A DNA stretch of 18,827 bases from contig CAXFFS010000021.1 in the NCBI GenBank assembly GCA_964002385.1, positions 1-18,827 of the forward strand, in the 5' to 3' direction. Shown one piece after another: positions 14,572 through 18,827 of this stretch (position 1 is its first letter; the number at the start of each line of letters is the position of its first letter). The DNA is from AEGEAN-183 sp964002385 (lineage in GTDB: Bacteria; Pseudomonadota; Gammaproteobacteria; Magnimaribacterales; Magnimaribacteraceae). Position numbers and translations under genes: made by a program. Under the pieces are notes generated by a model that was given only the letters and a program-made list of their open reading frames with translations, did not search any database and was not told where the DNA came from.

Positions 14572-14910
14572 TTATTTATTGGTTTTAATCTCTATTTTTA
14601 TATCTAAATCTTCTGGTAAAACTTTGAGGGCTTCGCTCAGTGCTGCTTCTACAGTAGCTGCAATATCAGATGGTAAGTCTTTGGTTATTTCATCTGAATT
14701 AATATGTAATTTCATTTCTGATTTAGAGTCTTCATCAATGATAATTTCTTTATGAATTAGCTCCCTAACTTCTTTTCCTTCAGAAGGAGACTTAAGTATT
14801 TTGATTTGCGCGTGTTTTTTGTCATGCCCATCACTCCCTGAAAGGAGAATAGCCCCTCCTACCAAGACACCTATTATGATAGAGCCTATAATCGTATCGT
14901 TAAATTTCAT
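14572..14910 (-). CDS. Small membrane-anchored periplasmic protein (112 aa), unknown function
   Basis: A 112-aa protein with an N-terminal anchor (IIGSIIIGVLVGGAILLSG, about 7-25), then a hydrophilic, probably periplasmic domain. That domain begins DGHDKKHAQIK and is rich in Glu, Lys and Asp. The middle (KEIIIDEDSKSEMKLHINS) alternates like beta strands, and the end (SDIAATVEAALSEALKVLPEDLDIKIEIK) forms a helix plus strand. I recognise no family. The His/Asp cluster after the anchor could bind metal, but this is weak. It is the first gene of the minus-strand cluster, divergent from the DUF305 gene by 232 bp. No clear ribosome site is seen. Signal anchor and operon position support a real gene. 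Confidence 0.65.
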   Translation of the reverse strand: MKFNDTIIGSIIIGVLVGGAILLSGSDGHDKKHAQIKILKSPSEGKEVRELIHKEIIIDEDSKSEMKLHINSDEITKDLPSDIAATVEAALSEALKVLPEDLDIKIEIKTNK

Positions 14911-15035
14911 TATTTTTTAATTTAAGAATAGGAGGCGCCCTGTTTATACTCGGAACGATTGTGGTATCTTTAGCAATGACACCCCTCCTACAAGAATTAT
15001 TGTACATTAAAAGAGTTTACCTTCTTCACTCATAA
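14904..15035 (+). pseudogene. Possible remnant of a CPA2-type cation:proton antiporter gene
   Basis: The plus-strand frame open from 14904 to a stop at 15033-15035 reads LRIGGALFILGT, then IVVSLAMTPLL (14958-14990) followed by QELLYIKR. The SxAxTPLL pattern after a hydrophobic helix resembles the conserved end of the membrane domain of KefB-like antiporters. There is no start codon context and the frame overlaps the start of the minus-strand small protein, so it is not a working gene. It may be a decayed fragment or a chance hydrophobic reading of the spacer. Low confidence. Confidence 0.22.
14929..14990. repeat. Inverted repeat TAGGAGG...CCTCCTA in the divergent spacer
   Basis: Seven-base arms at 14929-14935 and 14984-14990 are exact inverse complements, separated by 48 bases. 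In a leftward transcript one arm is a Shine-Dalgarno-like AGGAGG that could be masked by the other. A palindromic GGCGCC (14934-14939) overlaps the left arm. It may be regulatory or coincidental. Confidence 0.3.
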
Positions 15036-15039
15036 GTGA
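15026..15039. promoter_or_regulatory. Short dyad TCACT-CATA-AGTGA, possible operator
   Basis: A perfect 5-bp inverted repeat with a 4-bp centre lies about 75 bp upstream of the probable -10 of the DUF305-LVIVD gene and about 115 bp from the divergent gene. It could bind a dimeric regulator; there is only one copy and no matching known motif, so this is tentative. Confidence 0.25.
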
Positions 15040-15111
15040 GGTCAGATTAAGCTCAAATCCTACTCAATAGCTACCACTTGTTTTTCTTTCGTTTATAGTA
15101 AGATCAATTCG

Positions 15112-15133
15112 TATACTTTTTAATCTGGAGAAG
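15112..15133 (+). promoter_or_regulatory. Probable -10 box and ribosome binding site of the DUF305-LVIVD gene
   Basis: TATACT (15112-15117) is a good -10 hexamer, but I see no clear -35. GGAGAAG (15127-15133) lies nine bases before the ATG at 15143. The resulting leader would be only about 20 bases long. Confidence 0.4.
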
Positions 15134-15142
15134 TTTTTAAAA

Positions 15143-17617
15143 ATGACAATTTACCCCAATCTTTCTAAAGGTTTTTTGGTAGTTACGCTCATTTCTCTTT
15201 TCAGTGGCCTACTAATTTCTACTGATAACATGTCAGCAGTTCCGATTTTACAGCCGGGGGCTCCTGGCGAAGCTACTCGAGAACTGGATGCCGAAACAGC
15301 AGTGAATATAGCCAATTCTTCTTATACTGTTGCTGATGTCGATTTCATGCAGGACATGATTATCCATCATCACCAAGCTCTAGTGATGTCGAGACTCGCA
15401 GCACAAAGTACCAATAACCAGGCAATTTTAGACTTAGCTGGGCGTATCGATGTTTCGCAGAAAGATGAAATTAGTTTCATGCAGGGCTGGTTAAAAAAAC
15501 GTGAAGAGCAAGTATCTGACCCCACATCAGAACACTTAGAACATACTCACCACACTATGATTGGTATGGCGACTCCAGAACAAATGACTCAACTCGCTGA
15601 GTCAAAAAGTACAGACTTTGACCGACTTTTTTTAACACTAATGATTGATCATCACGACGGTGCAATAAAAATGGTCGAGGAGCTTAGAGAGCAACCTGGT
15701 TCAACCTATGATCCCATTCTCAATGAATTTGTCTCCGATATAACCAACGATCAAGCAGTTGAAATTGAACGAATGAACGCTTTATTAATAGGTCTTTCAA
15801 ATGATCCCCGGGCCGGTTTAGCTTCAGGTCTTTATGATGCAGAAGAGGCGATCATGAATATGCAACTTATAGAATCCCAACGTAAGCCCTTGGGATTCTA
15901 TGACCCTGCAAATCCAGCAGAACGCGGGGCTGAAGAATTGGATGAAGATAAAGAAATAAAAGATGGAGAAGTTACTGAGGGAGATGAAGAGAAGGCTCAG
16001 TCTATCGAAGAAGATGCAAAGAGTAGACGTTATCCAATGCTCAGTTTCTCAAACACAGACATGGCTTTCCGTGACGATATACTAGTAACTGGAAGCTACC
16101 ATGGCTTCAACATATATCGTATCAATGAGATAGGTTTGCCGAAACTTATAACCTCTGTTATTTGTCCCGGAGGTCAAGGTGACGTTTCCATTGTTGGAGA
16201 CCTGCTGATTTATTCGGTTGAGCAAACTCGTGGCCGAGTTGACTGTGGTTTAGAGGGAGTAACTTCAGATGCGAGTCCTGACCGTTTCCGTGGATTACGT
16301 ATCTTTGATATCTCTGATTTGAGTCGCCCAAAACAAGTGGGCGCAGTGCAAACTTGTCGTGGCTCTCATACTCATTCAGTTGTAACTGGTCCTAATCCTG
16401 ACGGCAAGATTCTGGTTTATAACTCAGGCACCGGAGGCGTTCGCGAAGAGGAGGAACTCGAGCAATGTATTGAGGACATTCCCGGTGATGACCGCACTGC
16501 CCTATTTCGTATCGATGTAATTGAAATACCAGTGGATGATCCCTCTCAGTCTCGAATCATTAACAGCCCCGCAGTATTTGCCGACCCTGAAACAGGGACA
16601 CTGGCTGGACTCTGGCGTGGAGGGGATCATGGTGAAGATTCTCAGGAGACTGAGATCACAGATCAGTGCCATGATATAACAGTATTCCCATCAGCTAACT
16701 TAGCTGCAGGTGCTTGTTCTGGAAATGGTATCCTTTTTGACATCACGGACCCAAGTAACCCTGAGCGAATCGATGTGGTTACTGATACAGGGTTTGCTTA
16801 CTGGCACTCTGCAACTTTCAATAATGAAGGTACCAAGATATTGTTCACTGACGAATGGGGTGGCGGTGGCCGTGCACGTTGTCGAGCTTGGGATCCATTA
16901 AATTGGGGTGCAGATGCCATTTATGACATTGTTGATGAAAAACTCGAATTTAGAAGTCACTACAAGATGCCAGCCCCGCAATTAGAAACAGAAAATTGTG
17001 TGGCTCACAACGGTTCGATCGTCCCTGTGCCTGGCCGCGATATCTTTGTCCAAGCCTGGTATCAAGGTGGAATCTCTGTGATCGATTTCACTGATTCAGC
17101 AAACCCTATAGAGATTGCATACTTTGATCGTGGACCGATAATGGAGGAGGAATTGATAACAGGTGGTTATTGGTCTGTTTATTACTACGAAGGTGCTATT
17201 TATGGCACAGAGATCACCCGAGGATTAGACATACTAAAGCTGATACCAAGCGAGTATCTGAGTGAAAACGAGATTGCAGCAGCTGAGCTAGCATATCCAT
17301 TGATTGGCTCTCGTCGTCTTTTCAACCCGCAACAACAAGTGCCTATGACCTGGCCTGCAAGACCAGTAGTGGCGCGCGCTTACATAGATCAGTTACTGAA
17401 AGATAAAGCTCTAGAAGAGGATACAGCACAAAGCATTATCGAAAGGCTTGACCTCGTAGATGTTGCGATGGAGAAAGGTGGTAATAATAGGCTTGCCAGA
17501 CAGATAAATAGGCTTGAGTTATCTGTTGATGCTCTGAATGTTAATGCAATGACGCAACATCGACTTGAGAAATTAAATGCCACACTAAAGGAGATCGCTG
17601 AAGGTCTTAGTAAGTAA
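15143..17617 (+). CDS. Exported DUF305 domain - LVIVD-repeat beta-propeller fusion protein
   Basis: An 824-aa exported protein. Residues 8-27 form a signal peptide or anchor. Residues 64-218 are a DUF305 domain with two metal-binding helices: FMQDMIIHHHQAL (68-80; His75-77) and LTLMIDHHDGAIKM (164-177; His170-171). HTHHTMIGM (134-142) lies between them. A very acidic linker (265-292) leads to an LVIVD-type propeller (about 297-702). The propeller contains SYHGFNIYRI, RGLRIFDISD, SCHDITVF-like QCHDITVFPSAN, ILFDITDPSNPE, YWHSATFN, FTDEWGGGG and VQAWYQGGISVIDF, with eight Cys that may form disulfides. The C-terminus (740-824) is helical with heptad-like Leu spacing. DUF305 proteins such as cyanobacterial CopM bind copper, so a periplasmic metal-binding or sensing role is plausible. 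The propeller's ligand is unknown. The gene is single and convergent with the DUF952 gene by 21 bp. Confidence 0.88.
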   Translation: MTIYPNLSKGFLVVTLISLFSGLLISTDNMSAVPILQPGAPGEATRELDAETAVNIANSSYTVADVDFMQDMIIHHHQALVMSRLAAQSTNNQAILDLAGRIDVSQKDEISFMQGWLKKREEQVSDPTSEHLEHTHHTMIGMATPEQMTQLAESKSTDFDRLFLTLMIDHHDGAIKMVEELREQPGSTYDPILNEFVSDITNDQAVEIERMNALLIGLSNDPRAGLASGLYDAEEAIMNMQLIESQRKPLGFYDPANPAERGAEELDEDKEIKDGEVTEGDEEKAQSIEEDAKSRRYPMLSFSNTDMAFRDDILVTGSYHGFNIYRINEIGLPKLITSVICPGGQGDVSIVGDLLIYSVEQTRGRVDCGLEGVTSDASPDRFRGLRIFDISDLSRPKQVGAVQTCRGSHTHSVVTGPNPDGKILVYNSGTGGVREEEELEQCIEDIPGDDRTALFRIDVIEIPVDDPSQSRIINSPAVFADPETGTLAGLWRGGDHGEDSQETEITDQCHDITVFPSANLAAGACSGNGILFDITDPSNPERIDVVTDTGFAYWHSATFNNEGTKILFTDEWGGGGRARCRAWDPLNWGADAIYDIVDEKLEFRSHYKMPAPQLETENCVAHNGSIVPVPGRDIFVQAWYQGGISVIDFTDSANPIEIAYFDRGPIMEEELITGGYWSVYYYEGAIYGTEITRGLDILKLIPSEYLSENEIAAAELAYPLIGSRRLFNPQQQVPMTWPARPVVARAYIDQLLKDKALEEDTAQSIIERLDLVDVAMEKGGNNRLARQINRLELSVDALNVNAMTQHRLEKLNATLKEIAEGLSK

Positions 17618-17638
17618 CTATTCCCACTTAATTGTTAC

Positions 17639-18103
17639 CTAATGCTTATCTTGCAGAAGAACCTCTTCAGGCAAAATAAATGCTCCTCTTTCGAGATGCC
17701 ACATTTGTGATACTTGATTAATTGCTAGATCAGAATAGAGATGAGGAAATAGTCCACTAAGTTCACCTTTTGGAACTGGATCTTCAAAAATAAGTGAATC
17801 TTTGATCTCTTCTTGTTTAAGCTGAAGCAGAACTAATTTTTCATGCTGAGTAAAGAAAAGAGATAAAATTGTTGCCAGTTGACTGGAGGTTGAAAGATGA
17901 ATAAAACCATCCTTTTTATCTAATTCCGTGACTACAAAACCTGTTTTGGAGGCATTTTCCCACTCCTCAAGTGTTAATATCTTGTAGACATCATTTACCA
18001 ATCTAAATTCACCTCTAACATTAGCCTCTGCTGCTGCGAGAAAGGGTACCAGAAAAATCAGACTCACTAACAACCATTTTAGGTTTAAAGGAATTTGCTT
18101 CAC
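17639..18103 (-). CDS. DUF952 domain-containing protein with signal peptide
   Basis: A 154-aa protein starting on GTG. Residues 1-25 form a clear signal peptide (LLVSLIFLVPFLAAAEA, cleavage near AAA). The remaining domain matches DUF952: VYKILTLEEWENASKTG, DGFIHLSTSSQL (65-76), then FEDPVPKGELSGLFPHLYSDLAINQV. DUF952 proteins are usually short cytoplasmic proteins of about 110 aa related to glutathione or ADP-ribose chemistry folds; their reaction is not established. An exported version is uncommon. The start is well supported by the signal peptide even though no good ribosome site precedes the GTG. The ICMT-like gene ends 14 bp upstream, so both are probably co-transcribed. Confidence 0.88.
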   Translation of the reverse strand: MKQIPLNLKWLLVSLIFLVPFLAAAEANVRGEFRLVNDVYKILTLEEWENASKTGFVVTELDKKDGFIHLSTSSQLATILSLFFTQHEKLVLLQLKQEEIKDSLIFEDPVPKGELSGLFPHLYSDLAINQVSQMWHLERGAFILPEEVLLQDKH

Positions 18104-18117
18104 CAGTTATCAATCTT

Positions 18118-18801
18118 TCAGAATATAAGTGGAATTATTCTTGCTTTTACCTTTTCAGAATATTCCTTGTAACCATCTAGCTCAGCTAAAAGGGTTTTTT
18201 CTTCTATCCTTATTCTAAAACCAAGTGCAATCAATAGAATCAGAATACTTACAGCCAAGGAAAGAGTTGTCCCCAACCAAAGATTGGTCCCGATCATCCA
18301 TAAAATAAAGCCAGAATACATTGGGTGTCTTACATAGGCGTATAAACCAGTGTCAGCAACTGTTTGGCCTCTTTCTTCTTGGATATGTACAGTAGGCTCA
18401 GCAAATTCATTTGCAGCCATAGACCCCATGAATACTAGTAAACCTAAAACAAATACGAATAAACCTGAGAACTTCAGAGTTCCAATAAATGCTGGAGTAA
18501 TATGAAGATAAAAGACATCTATAGGGCATGCTAACAAGCCTATTCCTAAAGCTGAAAACATTAAGGTGGTTGCCAGCTTATCTTCCCGAGGTTGTTTTTT
18601 TGTCTCCATATTCAATCTAGCTTCAATACTAGCTGGACGCTTCACGAGTAGATAAGCTGATCCTGTAGTTACAATTACGAAATAGATTGCTCCCCAAATT
18701 AAGGCATCGTGCCAATAAATGGTCCAAGCCGGTAGTAACAGCAAGGCAATTAACAACAAAGTCTGAATAGATATTCCTACTATAGTTTTAATAATTAACA
18801 T
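18118..18801 (-). CDS. Isoprenylcysteine carboxyl methyltransferase (ICMT)-family membrane protein; start possibly outside window
   Basis: A 227-aa protein with about five or six membrane helices. The C-terminal half has the ICMT/PEMT-type SAM-binding motif DTGLYAYVRHPMYSG (150-164, with Arg158-His159-Pro160) and the end RIRIEEKTLLAELDGYKEY, where the Glu pair and Tyr are conserved. The upstream loop (KRPASIEARLNME) is also typical. In bacteria such proteins methylate lipids, isoprenoids, small amphiphiles or unknown substrates; bacteria lack prenylated Ras-like targets. Length fits the family. The ATG at 18801 has no good ribosome site, and the frame stays open upstream to the right edge (WYARLIEK), so the true start may be beyond the window. 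Downstream is the DUF952 gene. Substrate unknown. Confidence 0.85.
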   Translation of the reverse strand: MLIIKTIVGISIQTLLLIALLLLPAWTIYWHDALIWGAIYFVIVTTGSAYLLVKRPASIEARLNMETKKQPREDKLATTLMFSALGIGLLACPIDVFYLHITPAFIGTLKFSGLFVFVLGLLVFMGSMAANEFAEPTVHIQEERGQTVADTGLYAYVRHPMYSGFILWMIGTNLWLGTTLSLAVSILILLIALGFRIRIEEKTLLAELDGYKEYSEKVKARIIPLIF

Positions 18802-18827
18802 TTTTTCTATTAGTCTTGCATACCAGC

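Noticed and set aside
17600..17640. GTAAC...GTTAC inverted repeat between the convergent DUF305 and DUF952 genes as a bidirectional terminator
   Set aside because: There are five pairs with a 15-base loop and no T-run; too weak to call.
18802..18827. End of another gene upstream of the ICMT-like gene (GCT GGT ATG CAA GAC TAA)
   Set aside because: Only 26 bases are visible; the same stretch may equally be the N-terminus of the ICMT-like frame.
1..18827. tRNA, rRNA, CRISPR array, insertion sequence or prophage genes
   Set aside because: No cloverleaf, repeat-spacer pattern, transposase or phage structural gene was seen on either strand.

Overview
The window is a compact, AT-rich bacterial chromosome segment. 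Genes are mostly 10-50 bp apart, several starts are GTG or TTG, and there are no RNA genes, insertion sequences or CRISPR arrays. The content (several glutathione S-transferases (GSTs), an SDR, an LLM-class oxidoreductase, a PqaA-family hydrolase, an MHS-type transporter, and a DUF305/LVIVD fusion) suggests a free-living, probably marine gammaproteobacterium. I cannot name a genus. GC content was judged by eye, not counted.

Left block (1-6346, all minus strand). This looks like one long transcription unit read right to left: a secreted PqaA-family alpha/beta hydrolase, a GST, a long-insert GST starting on TTG immediately after the previous stop codon, a small membrane protein, a 66-aa protein, a glyoxalase/VOC-like protein, a third GST, an SDR, and an LLM-class (F420/flavin type) oxidoreductase that runs off the left edge. 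Three GSTs with an SDR, a VOC protein and an LLM enzyme suggest glutathione-dependent catabolism or detoxification of an aromatic or otherwise electrophilic compound. The substrate is unknown. A divergent MHS-family transporter (6445-7797, plus) could import the substrate.

Junction (7798-7880). Between the convergent transporter and penicillin acylase genes lies a 28-codon remnant of a P-loop NTPase gene. It keeps an intact Walker A motif and is cut off at the 3' end of the transporter gene, so it marks an old rearrangement breakpoint.

Middle block (7881-14910, minus strand). Read right to left: a membrane-anchored small protein, a DUF4396 membrane protein, a 61-aa two-helix membrane protein, a GNAT acetyltransferase, a CDF-family zinc/cation exporter, a tandem DsbA/HCCA-isomerase-like protein, an Nmad3-family (nucleotide modification associated) protein, and a penicillin-acylase-family Ntn hydrolase with no signal peptide.

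Right block (14911-18827). A 232-bp divergent region holds a possible decayed antiporter fragment, dyad elements and a probable promoter. It leads into an 824-aa exported protein fusing a DUF305 metal-binding domain to an LVIVD-type beta-propeller (plus). Convergent to this are a DUF952 protein carrying a signal peptide and an isoprenylcysteine-methyltransferase-like membrane protein (minus). DUF305, DUF4396 and CDF together suggest a metal-handling theme. The most unusual items are the Nmad3 protein in a non-phage setting, the truncated P-loop gene, the multi-GST operon, and the DUF305-LVIVD and tandem thioredoxin-fold fusions.
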